From: Macrobrachium rosenbergii
Lineage: Eukaryota > Arthropoda > Malacostraca > Decapoda > Palaemonidae
DNA: 64,000 nucleotides
Assembly (NCBI RefSeq): GCF_040412425.1
Contig: NC_089744.1
Location: 32,002,501 to 32,066,500 of the forward strand
Reading direction: 5' to 3'
The translations under genes and the position numbers were made by a program. Position 1 is the stretch's first letter. Each line of letters begins with the position of its first letter. The notes below the pieces were generated by a model, which was given only the letters and a program-made list of their open reading frames with translations, made no database searches and was not told the origin of the DNA. This document shows, piece after piece, positions 22,517 through 34,427 of this stretch.

Positions 22517-24930
22517 TCTGGTTTGTATACCTAGAAACATACAAATTGTTATTGAAAATTTGTTATTTTCAAAATAAACAAGTTTTTATACCCACCCATC
22601 AATCATAATTAGCCTTATTTCCTGGGAAACACTCTGCCACACCAATTTGAAGATTTGAAAGAAGGAAAGCCCCACTGTGCATGTCCAGTACACAGTTCAC
22701 TTTGGTAACTAGTGTTTCTCATTCCTCTGTACCACATCCAACCTGGAAGAGTGTGGGGGACAAGTAGGTGGTCATTACAGATTATGACTGATGGGTTTGT
22801 GTAAATTTTGTTTTTACTGTACAATACAACCATTTTTATACAAAACGCATTAATCATAATTTGCAGAATCACAATTTAGGAGGGAGGTTATAGGAGATCC
22901 TCTGAAGATAATACAAGCCCTAGATATACAACAGACCAGGTAGCTTCTCTAAGTAATGGGTGCAATGGAAGATGTTACCTGAATAGTACATGTTCCAAGC
23001 ATATGAGGCATAATGGTGGGTACTTGATGAAAACCACACCTTCATGTGCACTAAAGGGATGAGGGATGAATAACTAGAACCTCTTGACCTGTGGTGTATG
23101 ATCCACTGTGATTATCTTACTCGATGAGAAACATCCATAGTGAGCTGCTAGTATAGATAAAAGCATGTCACGGAAACATGCTAAGCCCAAAGGACTGCTG
23201 TAAGAGTAGCAGAGAGCCCCTGTTTAAAATAAATAGCAGAGAAGAAATGGGTACTTGAAGTTTGAGGGCATTGATCCTGTGTTGTGTGTGGGGTTCCTAG
23301 CAAACATGTAACTATGCGTGACCAGGAATCTCTCAAAGCCAACACAAAAGAGAGGTCTTGAGAGATTCCAGTTCCATGCAGCTTGAGAAAAGGGACAGAT
23401 GAAAGTGAGAAGGCTGGAAAGATACAAACTGCTAGAGGCACAACTTGAGAGCCCCCATAGGACAGATAAGAAAAACTAAAGGAGAAGAGCAAGGTAAGGC
23501 AGCAAAAGCCAGGGAATCCTATAGTGAGACATTACCAGGAGATTCTTGGAACTGAAAGAACTTTTCCAGCAGCTACTATGAAACTGCCAAGGATCAGGAT
23601 TGCATTGCAAATGTCTCCCAAGGGAGGGATCCTGATGAACCAAGACCCTGAGGACTACATCCTGGCACAAAGCAACATGAAGAAACCAGCCATGGAGGCA
23701 ACGGTGAATTAACAGCTTCCTAAAAAAGAAACTGGGAAAAAAACCCTAGGCCATGTCCATAGAACCATAGAACAAAGGGGTTTTGAGACGACTCCAGAAG
23801 GATCCTAGGTGCCTGTTGCCCTTCCTTTGAAATATGGGCGGACCGTTAGATGGCATGGGGCCATATCACCGTTGCTTTGAAGGGGCCAGATCTAAAAGGT
23901 TGACATATTGGCCAAAAAAGTAGCAAGCACATCCCAACACCTCTCTCAAAGTCAAGATCACTGCAATAAATCAATACCCATGGAGATACACGTCCAAAGA
24001 ATGAGGCCAGACAACAAGGCAGCGAGGATCCTCTGATGAGTTGAGAGGCAGTATGCAGAATAGGGCCATAGACCCACTATAGAATAGTGTGGACTCAGTA
24101 AAGAGGTGAAATGTTTCGAGAGACGGAGGAATGGGGTGTGCAAACATGGATTAGTTTTGAGTCAAATGTACCAAAGGAACTGTGCTTCCTGATTTTATGT
24201 CCCCAAGAAATCCAATGCATCCCTTGATACCACCATCAAAAGTAAGTCATTGGAGTGATAAACTGTCCTGAGAGCTAGAGGATCAAGCCTTACAAACATG
24301 TCCCTTGGTCCAGAGTAGTAAGGAGTCAGTGCACACCGATCCCCAAACAATCTGCAAAAGACTTAAAGAAATTGAAAGATTCAGCATCAAGTGCCATCAT
24401 CTACATCTGACAAATGAGAAGGAAAGGATACAATTGGCCACAATGGTGGGCAGGAACTCATGTCGAGGAACAGGAGGAGGACCACTGCAATACAACTCTA
24501 AAACCATCCCAGTACAGAAATGCTCTCACACCTAAATCTTCCAAACAAGCCCTGAACAGTGAAGGAGAGGTAGGAGGGGACAGCAAAATGTTAACTTCTC
24601 CAGGATCTTCTATTTCCAACAGATGAAAAAGGGTCAAGGTTACCAGGACTAGCAAGAGAACCCAGGAAGTGGAAGGAGCAGAAAAGGATGACAATACCTT
24701 GGGTTGCCAAAAGGAAAAATTACAAGGTGGAAAGGAAGAAGGCAGGCTTTGCCCTCAAAATCACAGAGTTGAAAGGGAAGAGCACAGTGTAAGGAAATGT
24801 GTCTGACTTCTACCATAGATTTATCGTAATCCTCCCCTGCTTCCTCAGGAGCAGAGCTTTGTCAAAAGAAGCATGCCACATGGGACCTATTAAGGCAAAC
24901 CTGCCATCATCATTGTGACACCAGCATGTA

Positions 24931-26168
24931 CGAGGTGTGATCATAAAGTATCAGGACTGTTGCTTTAGTAAAGGAGCTAAAATACACAGAATGAGGCCAC
25001 TTTGCACAAATTGACCTTGACCCCCACTCTGCATGCACGCTAAGTTTTTAGCATCCTAGCTCACTTCAGCTCTTTACAGCAGTACTTGGAAGGAACGTGT
25101 GCAGTGTGTGGTCATCGCATTAACTATGATGGAGGAAGTTGAGCAAAGGAGTGTATGAGCCGCACACGAGTGTACGAGTGGTTCAGATGTTTTCAAGATG
25201 GCCGACAAAATGTCGCTAGTGATGAACGTTCTGGGAGACCTGCAACCAGCAGAACTGAGACAAACATTGCAGTTATGCATGCAGCTGTGAGGGAAAATCG
25301 TCGAATCACCATCCATGAGTTATCGGAGGATGTGCAGATTAGTTATGGTTTAGTTCAGTCCATTCTCACTGAAGACTTGGGTATGAGATGCTTGTCTACC
25401 AAGTTTGTGCCAAAACTGCTTTCAGCTGACCAAAAAGAAACTCGGTTTTCAGTTGCACAAGATCTCCTTGATTGTGGCGAGAACGATAAAAACTTTTTTA
25501 AAAATGGTTATAACGGGTGATGAATCTTGGGTTTGTGGCTATGACCCCAAAACCAAGTCTCAGTCTTGCATTGGAAGACCCCAATCTCTCCAAGACTGAA
25601 GAAAGCACAAATGAGCCAGAGCAATATGAAGATACTGTTGGCCATTTTCTTCGACTACAAGGGAATTGTTCTCATGAGTATACTCCACCTGGTCAGACAG
25701 CAAACAAGGAGTACTACTGTGACGTGTTGCGGCATTTGTGGGATACTATTTGTCGGAAAAGACCAGAATTTCATGTGTCTGGTGATTGGCAATTGCACCA
25801 AGACAACACACCTGCCCATTCAACGCAGCTTGTGCAGCAGTTTTTGGACAAGCGCAACATCCCCCCAGGTCCAACAACCACTGCATTCCCCAGATCTTGC
25901 CCCTTGCGACTTTTTCCTCTTTCCAAAAGTCAAATCCCACTTGAAAGGAAGGTTTCAGGACGTTGAGGAGATCCAAGTGAATGCGACGAGGCAGCGCTGA
26001 TTATACAAGAAAACGAGTTCCAGGAATGCTTCCATCAATGAAAACAGTGCTAGATAAATTGTGTGGCTTCCGAAGGGGACTACTTTGAAGGAAATTAAAT
26101 GCTAAAATGGTATGTGTTGTAGCTTTCTTTTTATAGCACCAGCCCTGATACTTTATGATCACACATCA
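24931..26168 (+). mobile_element. mariner-family DNA transposon, 1238 bp, full length but inactive
   Basis: Terminal inverted repeats of about 35 bp share GTGTGATCATAAAGTATCAGG at both ends, and TA duplications flank the element (24929-24930 and 26169-26170). This is the standard mariner insertion signature. The transposase inside lies on the + strand and is broken by frameshifts. The element sits inside the 22.5-26.8 kb repeat, so it is the younger of the two. Confidence 0.93.
25127..26000 (+). pseudogene. mariner transposase (DD34D), frameshifted
   Basis: Starts MMEEVEQRSV at 25127, then jumps to MSRTRVYEWF at 25155. The first helix of the N-terminal HTH, which normally lies between these phrases, is deleted. 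The second HTH region is readable (IHELSEDVQISYGLVQSIL), followed by the first catalytic block TGDESWV (about 25508-25530), the second, HQDNTPAH (about 25795-25822), and the third, PDLAPCDFFLFP (about 25888-25926). All three Asp residues of the DD34D triad can be seen, but in different frames. Full-length mariner transposases are about 340-350 residues. This one cannot make an active protein. Confidence 0.92.
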
Positions 26169-26776
26169 TAGAGTGAGGACCAAATTTAGAGAATCAACAC
26201 ACACTGAATGGGAGGGTAAGCCAGGCTAACACTGGCCATAATTTGTCAAAGGCAAACTAACAACACAAACCCCCATGACAAACCAGTGATCAAATGGCAT
26301 GGCCAGGGAAGTGAGGGACTAAGCAAATCTGGAGAACAGACCATATCCAGAATACCTCTTGAAACAAAGAATGGAAAGAGGAAAGCAGTGCCCACCACTT
26401 GAAGAGTCGACAAACACATTGCAGAAGCCACAACATCCAAATCATGAGAAGAAAGGGTCTAGAATTGAGCTGCTAGAGAAAGACCAGTGATGCCAGCTGG
26501 ACACTCCACTGTCAAACTAGAGAGCAGCGACCTGGAGCCAAGAAGTTACATGGATTGAGAAGAACAAGGTGAACATACAGGAGGTCATATTGAAGGAGCT
26601 CTTGGAGGGAGGCTGAGTATTAACACAGAGCAAGCAGGAAAGAGATCACCTGACACGCACAGAATCTGCAACAACGGGTGCCAGTGCAACTCATGGACAT
26701 CAGCAGAGCAGAGAGTAGAGACCCTGAATAATGTCTAGATCACTAAGACCTAGTAGACACTCCTCTTAGAGGTGAT

Positions 26777-27200
26777 GTGAGACACAACAGATCAGGGGAA
26801 TTGGGTTCCTTGAGTCACAAGACATATACTCAACAGAAAGAAATAGCTGAAATTCTTAGAGATGCTGATGATTATAGTGACCCTAAGGATTTTAGTGACG
26901 CTACCAAATTATCCAATTCAGAATCAGTGTATTATGATGCCAATGATGGTAGCACTGTTGCTTTGCTGAGTGATCATCATAGATCCTTGGAGGATCCCAG
27001 TGAGAAATTTACAGTTCAAAATAAGGCCATGAAGAATTTTGAGGTTTTTGATATGTTTTAATTACTGTGAATGAAACTACAGCTTTGCCAAGGAGCTTTT
27101 GGATGAAAAGCCAGATGCTTAGCCTCAAAATTATTGTGTATGAATGTGGTATGATACAACTGTAAATGAAAAGGTCTTCATATGCTTGCTTTTTTTTATT
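26777..27200 (+). pseudogene. piggyBac-like transposase N-terminal fragment
   Basis: An open stretch to 27061 is acidic (EILRDADDYSDPKDFSD, DDGSTVALLSD), as in piggyBac N-termini. About 90 bp beyond its stop, WYDTTVNEKVFICLLFF (about 27147-27197) matches the W-DTTVNE-KAFI-LL phrase that opens the conserved piggyBac transposase core. The rest of the core is missing, and the region runs into the hairpin at 27322. The DTTVNE match is good evidence; the acidic part is supporting only. Confidence 0.6.
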
Positions 27201-27321
27201 TACACTGGTGGTGATATACAGTACAATATAATGAATGGTGTCATGATTTTCCCATGTCTGCTAAAGTTGTTTTTGCACTAATGGATCCTCATTTAGACAA
27301 AACATTACCATTATATGTACA

Positions 27322-27630
27322 GCTTTTTTCTTTTAGTGTTTTTATATACAAATATATAAAAATATAAAATTCAAAAGTATGTTTTATAGTATCTGAATTG
27401 TATGGTTTGTTATAATAATAAATTTCACTTCAACAGCGGCCCAGTAACATTCTTTCCCCACGACAATAATAAAACATTATTATTGTCGTAGGGAAAGAAT
27501 GTTACTGGGCCATTGTTGAAGTGAAATTTATTATTATAACAAACAATGCATCAGATGCTATAAAACATACTTTTGATTTTTATATTTTATATACAGTATC
27601 TGTATATACAAACACTAAAAGAAAAAAGTA
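27322..27630. repeat. Near-perfect long hairpin, about 150 bp arms and 8 bp loop
   Basis: The left arm (27322-27470) is the reverse complement of the right arm (27479-27630) with few mismatches and one short indel. The loop is AAAACATT (27471-27478). Arm landmarks include CTTTTTTCTTTTAGTG, CAAAAGTATGTTTTATAG, TTATAATAATAAATTTCACT and GGCCCAGTAACATTCTTTCC. It follows a piggyBac fragment, so it may be a foldback derivative of that element. Confidence 0.93.
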
Positions 27631-28825
27631 ATTTTTACTGTGAACAGAGCAGTAAAAAATTTACTCCTTATAAAAAAAAAACCTGTTAATACACAAAAAG
27701 AATATTCTCTGAAAATCTAAGCTTAGTGTCCAGTAACCAATTTGCAAAGTATATCTGAGTATAAAACCTCTAACACAGGAGATACCAGACATTGCTGAAA
27801 TTACTATAGAAATAAAAATTTCTGAAAAAGGCTAAGCAAGGGCAAAAAATGACAACAGCAGAAACCATCCTGCTAAATGAGAGAATCTTAGCAGGGATAC
27901 AAAATTAATTAAAACAAAAAAGTTTGTGTGTTTGCAATAAGAAAAATGCCTACCAAAAGCAAAAGTGCAAAACTTTATACAAGAATGTTGGAGCCTAACA
28001 TAATCAGAAACATTAGTTGGCAGACAGTGGACTGTGAACTGGGCATCCACAGTAAGACTTTTCTTCTTTTTAACTCTTCACGCCAAGTATGGCTGGTCCG
28101 TTTAACATGGAATAAAGCTAATCATGATTAATGGGCTTTATGTAACAAACATCATAAAATTAGAGCACAGATACTATAGTAGGGGAATTCTGTAGTAGAA
28201 TTTGTGATATACTGAACTTATGAAAAGAAGAATCCAAGTTTCTAAGAAATCCCAAGACAGAGGCAACACTGTCTAATACTTATGGGCAACATTTTGTATA
28301 CTATGTGGTGTACAGATTAGCACTGATCAATATATTAGTAAACTATTAGTAATAGTGGAATTTATTATAATAAAGCTAAAAGAACCTGTACTTCTGGTGT
28401 TGAGTTTTAATATAACATTTTTCTTGAGTTTAAACATTTCAAATATCTCTGGTATGTTTAAAGTATCTTATGTCTGGCCATGAAACTTCTAGGTAAGATT
28501 ATGTTAACTAGCATAAAGAAATTTCATACAAGTCCACATACTGGGTGATGAGGACAAAAGGAAATGTACATTTCATACCAGTCTAGCAGCAACTCTGATC
28601 ATCATCTGATTAATCTGATTTATCAGTATTGTTTATTAGCAGTACAGCATTTGCTTGTCTGGTAAGAAGACTAATATCAAAAAGGAATTCAACATCATCC
28701 ACTTGTCAGTTGTATGCTGTAGGTGCATATGTCCCTAAAGTTGCCCTGATTCACTTGACTGACATCGATATAAGAGCACAGAGAAGACCTTTAGTGTTTG
28801 GTCAACATTAGAATGTAGAGTAGAA
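27631..28825. other. No recognisable gene
   Basis: AT-rich. Short open stretches at 27928-28131 and 28629-28811 have no motif that I recognise and no flanking splice pattern I trust. Confidence 0.35.
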
Positions 28826-29130
28826 TAGAATACAGTATACAATTTAGGCCAAAGGCCAAGTGTTGGGACCTAGAAGGTCATTCAGCACTAAAAGGAAAAT
28901 TGAGAGTAAAAGGTTACAAAGGTGTAACAGCAGGAAAACCTTGCAGTTGCATTATGAAACAATTGTTAGAAGAGGGTGGGAAGTAAGATGGAAGAAAGAA
29001 TATGAATGGAGGTACAGTAAAAGGAATGAAAGGGGTTGCAGCTAGAGGCTGAAGGGACGCTGCAAAGAACCTTCAGTAATGCCTACAGTGCACTGTGCAT
29101 GAGGTGCACTGACGTCACTTACCCCCCTAC
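28826..29130 (-). repeat. Dispersed decapod-type repeat, best copy
   Basis: Reverse-orientation copy with ATTTAGGCCAAAGGCCAAG, GGTCATTCAGCACT, CCTTGCAGTTGCATTATGAA, AAGTAAGATGGAAGAAAG, TGAAAGGGGTTGCAGCTAGA, GGACGCTGCAAAGAACCTT and a GTGCACTG block. It is the longest of the four copies here and can serve as the reference. No RNA polymerase III boxes were verified, so SINE status is unproven. Confidence 0.78.
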
Positions 29131-29937
29131 AGGGAACACTGGAATGTGATTAATTCTTCAATGGGTTTATTATCCTGTACAACAAAACCTCCTATACTAT
29201 TTCCATATTGGATAACGGTTGGTGTTGTTGAACTTTATCCTCTGCTGATGTGATTGTAAATAGTTTAACAAAACTTCTTGAATCTTGGTTTTGTTTGGAA
29301 AAGAATGGAAAATAATTAGAACAGGAAAATGTTGAGAAAGTTTGACAGCAGAATGTACAGAAAGCAAAGGAAACTTTATCATTATTAGTTATTCTAACCA
29401 TACCAACAAGAAGGGCTACAAACTCATGAACATATGAAATGCTGCTAAGACCTTTTAATATACAGTAATTACAAGTGCCATGTAGTACACTGCATAGGCA
29501 GTAATTCCCTTTCTGGTTACCCTCCACTAACATCTAGCAACTTAACAAATTCTTTATATCCCCTATAATTCAACCCCTGGACCAAAATGTAACACAAAAG
29601 CTCCTGGAAGAGTTTTGCCTTTTTTTAATATCACCAATTCATTGTATCTCATTGGTGAATTGTTCAGAAGTAAGCATTCAGCACAAATCAACTTCCATCT
29701 GACTTTTCCAGTAAATAAAGTTTTTGCATCTCAAGTTTGTAAACATAATACACTATCTCAGCCTGTGAATACTAAACTAAGAAACTAATTACTTGGCAAA
29801 CTGCAGTGTCTTATCACTTAAGAAAAACAAAGAAAAAGCATGCATTGATCTCATAATACAGAAAGCAATCAGGATTTGTATGGTATACCCATGAGTTTCT
29901 TTATAGTGTGGTGCTCATGTACAGTGTCTTTCAGAAT
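29131..29937. other. No recognisable gene
   Basis: A - strand open stretch of 113 codons (29192-29533) has no domain that I recognise and is Cys/Ser/Phe-rich. It could be chance in AT-rich DNA. Confidence 0.3.
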
Positions 29938-31990
29938 CAGGCAGTCCCCGGGTTATGACGGATCCAACTTATGACGTTCGAGTCATGATGCTTTTCAGAT
30001 CCAGAAATTACGGTTTATGACGTTCCGGGTTACGATGGTCCGATGGAAGAAATATACAAAACGGCAGAATAATCAAAATTTGTTTTTTGATGAAAACTCA
30101 ATAAAAATGCAGTTTACATCGTTTTTAATCAATACATTAAAAGAAAGGTTTTCTTAGGGTTTTTGACGATTTTTTGGTTTGTGACAATAATCGGCTTAAG
30201 GGTATCGACCTCCGCATTTTGGTGATATTGGCTCAAATTCGTGAAAATTAGTTATCATATTTCCACAGATCTGGGTCCCGGCCAACACGTAAGATAATAT
30301 CGAAATATGAAGCCCTTTTAAACGGTTTAAAAAGAGAATTAAAGGTCTGGTTAGGGGTGGTTTTACTATTTCATTTGATTCATTCTTCAGGTATTTCTAT
30401 TTCTTTTCATATGCCATTATACAATATGTTTTCCTGAAGATGGCAACGCCCAGGACTGAATAACGCGAGCCAGTTGTCCCGAGAGAGAATTTTATATTTC
30501 TTTGATGTAAGTATTTGTTATTTTCAATCCATTGCAACAACTTTGACGTCAATTGTGTATTATATATATTTGTTTATGAGGGAAGCAAGCTCTATTAATA
30601 TCAAAAATCTTGAAGCTAAAAGTATAGACAGCTAATGTTATGGCTTTCACAAGTTGCCACCAATCGTATTTTTTACGAAGCCCGCTCTGAGTGAAATCTA
30701 TTATTCCCTTGCAAAATATTATATTGATGAAAGACGACTTTGTTTTGTTATCTGATGATGAGGAGGGAGGAGGAAGAGAGAATGAGCATTTTCGAGATGT
30801 TTGTTGAGCTTCGATATTGAAGCTTTGGCATTGTGGCAAAGATCACTAGACAGGGAATTCATATACTATAAAGTATTTGTTGGTGAAGGGGATTCGACAG
30901 CATATAAAGGAGTATGCAGTTTGAATGAGGGCACTGGTCCTTATGGCACTCCATATCCAGTGCTCAAGGAAGAATGCATAAACCACGGAATTGTCTTTCA
31001 TCTTATGGCCTTGAAAAAGATACACAATATGTTTCAAAATATGTAACAACAACAAACAAAGTTATGTTTAGGAGTGAGCTTGGAGGACTCAATAAACTGA
31101 GTGATAGCACGGTCATAAAGATTGGAACATGATATCAGCTATGCAGCAAGTTCATTACTGCCTATTATGAGAAAAATGACAAAAGCCTGAAAGGCCTTCA
31201 GATGAAAGAGAAGACCAGAAACGAATGTCTGCTATGCATTCAAGAAAGCAAAGAACATCAAAAGGAGGATTGAAGGAGCATAGCCTCCTAAAAACCTTGC
31301 ACAAGAAGTGGCATTCTATGATTATCCCCAAAAATAATTATGATAAACTATTTTTTTTAAGTGATAAGTGTTTTTTTAGAGGAATAATATATCTCTTATA
31401 AAGAGAGGGAACAAATGTACTTTTTCCAAGAAACTTTATATGCTTCTAAAGCAAAATAAATGGTTAGCAAAACTTTAACTGCATTTTCTCAAAGGTATTT
31501 ATGAATGGATTTTAAAAATCTAAAAAGCAATTTGAACAAAGATAGTGAGAGAACACATTGGCAAATTTATTTTTCTTTTTTTCTAAAAAAATTTTTTTAC
31601 CAAGATTTAATATATAATTTTATGGTATTTTTATTGCACTTTTAAAATATTTTTTTAAAATAGCATACATCACATATTAGATTTTTGAGTTTGCTGTTTT
31701 ATTTGATAGAACTAAACTTTCTGCTATTACTTTTGTTTTTAAATTGAATGATAAATAATGAAGGAGATGTACTTTAAAAAACACAAAAAATGTTATGTTT
31801 AAAAAGAAAAATATTCGTTAAAAAAAAGTTTTTCCAATTCACCTGAAATTTTGTATGCATCTTCGGTCAAACTAGAGGTAACACCTGTAGAAGTTTGAAC
31901 ACCGTCACTCAAAATTAATCCCTGACCCCGCCGATACCCTTAAGACATGGCGTAGGAACGGAACCCCCGTCATAAACCGGGGACAGCCTG
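29938..31990 (+). mobile_element. 2.05 kb Mutator-like DNA element with CAGGCAGTCCCC-type ends
   Basis: The left end is CAGGCAGTCCCCGGGTTATG. The right end, read inverted, is CAGGCTGTCCCCGGTTTATG, followed in both by ACG; the imperfect TIRs are about 25 bp. A transposase fragment lies in the middle (30760-31190). No convincing target-site duplication is visible: flanks are AAT on the left and TAG on the right. The first 15-20 bp are shared with the short MITEs at 41813, 51055 and 61816. Confidence 0.75.
30760..31190 (+). pseudogene. Mutator-like transposase domain fragment
   Basis: The frame gives EALALWQRSLDREFIYY, VFVGEGDSTAYKGV, GPYGTPYPVLKEECINH (30801-30990), then after a frame change LGGLNKLSDSTVIKIGT and a stop (about 31080-31128), then YQLCSKFITAYYEKN. 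The arrangement W-RS, then GDGDS-A-K-V, then PYG, then KEECINH, then LGG--KL is that of the Mutator-like transposase domain found in many arthropod and cnidarian proteins. In such proteins the acidic residue in GDGDS belongs to the catalytic core. N-terminal and C-terminal parts are missing, so the copy is non-functional. Confidence 0.72.
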
Positions 31991-34300
31991 TAGTTTTCTT
32001 TTGCATGTTGGTGTCTAAATTACATCATAATGGCTCCAAATATAAAAAAACGAATGAACGGTTTTTTTACTTCATTGGAAAGTGCCTGACCATTTTGTAT
32101 TGAAAGAAGAAAATGTATTGACTGTAAAATGTAACTGTGGCAGAGGCCAACCTTTAAGGGTTAAGAAGTTTAAGTCATTTTTATCATATGGATTATATTT
32201 TTACTGTTATTATATAGCTGGCTATACTTTGGTACAGGCAGTTTCACCCTACACAGGTTAATTGCTTTACATTGCCCAACAAAAGGCTAAAGATACCCAT
32301 GTCAGATCATACCCTAGGCTATTTTGACAAAACATGTGTTATCTTATAAAAAAAACATAATTACAGGAGCATATAAACAAGCTATTAAACTATAACTGAC
32401 TGTGTGGTGCACAGACTTGCATGGAAACCCGTGGAAATGATAGAGAGAAAAATGTTATGCTGCATAAATAAGAGATATTCACTACCAGAATCTACATCAT
32501 CTTCATATGTACCACTATCATATTTATCAGTCATTCTTTCAGATATGTAAATGGCAAAGAAACACCAAATTTATTTGCCATTATCTTCTGTCAAGAAATG
32601 CCTCCATGCAAATATTAGTACTGTAACACTAACTATTAGAGTAGAACTTGGGCATCTCTTATTTCTCTCTTTATTATATTTTAGTGTTATTATTTTATAA
32701 GATTCTCTATCATATAAGTAATTAAAAGCCTTATAAAATGTTTGTAAGGTTCAGTCATTTGGTGAAGATGAAGGATAAATGTATAATAAAACTGTCAGCT
32801 GCAAATGGCCACTAGAGATTTGCTTGTTGCCTATTCATACTGAAGTACATGCTAGCTTAATGTTAGCATTGTGCTTTAGGAATTAATTTGTTATAAAGCA
32901 AAATGCCAAAATACCATAATACTGAAATACTTATTTTGGTAATAGTGGTAAATCACCCTAAATGTAAGAGCTCTATGGGGGAAATTACCCAGCAGCAAAG
33001 GTTATCATATTCTGGAAGAGATGATAATTAAATCATAATTTTACTGTAAAAGGTTAAATCTGTAATAAATTATGTATGGGTATATATATGACAAATCTAC
33101 ACAAATTGATAATTTATATTATAGTTATCTGTGTAAGCTCCATAATATATTTGATACAAATAAATGTTATCAAATGTCTACTATTTGTAATTACTGTTTT
33201 ATTACCAGCATATTAATATCCACCCCTATTTTTATAAATATGTCAGGAACATATTTTTGCACTGAATGTCATTCTGAACTAGCTCACACAATATCATGAT
33301 GTAATAGATTTAAATTTCCATCCTTGCTATGCCTTTTATTGCTCCTTGGTCACATTAATATCTGTTTATGCCAAATAGTTTTCAGGTTCTTTTACGTTTC
33401 CATTTAAAGCAAACATTAGGTCATGGTAAATTAATTTGACTGGCTTACCTATTGAAAAGGCAGTCTTCATACTGTGTCTTCACTTCCTAGGTAATAGACA
33501 GGTAATGGGAGCTGTGGTGCTGTCCCAGCAAGATGGGACTGCTCTCTGAGATGTTAGCTAGTGTCAAAGGAACGTAAATATTGCCCACCAAACTCTGGAT
33601 TCTGAACCATACCTGTGCAACACCATGATCTACTGCCCTATATCAAACAGTAGTTTTGGTAATTTTAAGGTACTCTGGTTCCTTTCCTACAGTGTTCCGA
33701 TTACCTTCCCTCTTGGCCCTTGGTCACTCTCCTTCCGAGACAGTAATTGGAGAGGGTCAATGAAAATTTCTACTATTGTTTCTTCCATGACCTTCACTAA
33801 GTATTAATAGGTAGTTTAATCTGACCTCTGTATGTCCAGGAAGTCCATGATGTGTTCTAGGTGCACTTGCATAAAGGTTGAGTTTGTGAAAGCAGGTACA
33901 TCCTTTGACTGCATGTCTGCTATATTTAACCTAGGTGTCAAGGGAGCTGTAACAGTTTGCAAGTTCATCTGTTTTTTTTTTTTTTTATTGCATGGAGGGG
34001 GGAATGGAAATGGAAGCTGTGTCTTCCAAATATCTTAATAAGTGTTTCATATAATTATGAAGCCACATTCAAATCAGATTTCAAACTTCCTTTAAAAATA
34101 GTTCACATACTTCTATACAGCATTTTTCTATTGTTAAAATTTATAATTTTCCAGTTATAAAATAATGACGACTATGTGAAAGATTACATCCTCAAGGTAT
34201 CAAATCAAATACTGTGATTCCCTTGTACCATCCTTAATATGAATGAAATCTGTTTTATGAACTGATTTATACAGAATCTCAAGACATACTGTACATGAAG
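31991..34300. other. Intergenic DNA, nothing recognised
   Basis: AT-rich with small homopolymer runs, for example T at 33970-33987. Open stretches at 33072-33299 and 33625-34160 show no known motif. Confidence 0.4.
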
Positions 34301-34427
34301 TCTCTAGAGTCACAGCAAAAACATAGAACGCAGGCCCATTTATTGATGAAATATGTGTTCAAACTTTTTATGTGATTTCTAGCAGGAGTGAACTGATTTT
34401 CATCACACTATTGTACTTTTGGCATTG

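Larger units (their letters stand above)
22540..26770 (-). repeat. Unassigned interspersed repeat, possibly retroelement gag, carrying a mariner insertion
   Basis: The segment 22740-22900 resembles 54950-55080: a GATTAATGGGTTTG-like block, an A/T-rich region around TTTTACTGTA, then ATTAATCATAA. This marks a family with more than one copy. The - strand has broken Ser/Leu/Pro-rich open stretches (24458-24694, 23181-23492, 26246-26440), and its composition is richer in GC than the flanks, as in the gag regions of the DIRS elements here. I cannot identify a diagnostic domain, so the gag suggestion is weak. Confidence 0.3.

Noticed and set aside
29192..29533. 113-codon - strand frame as a host gene
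   Set aside because: No domain, no splice context and composition compatible with chance; kept as unassigned DNA.
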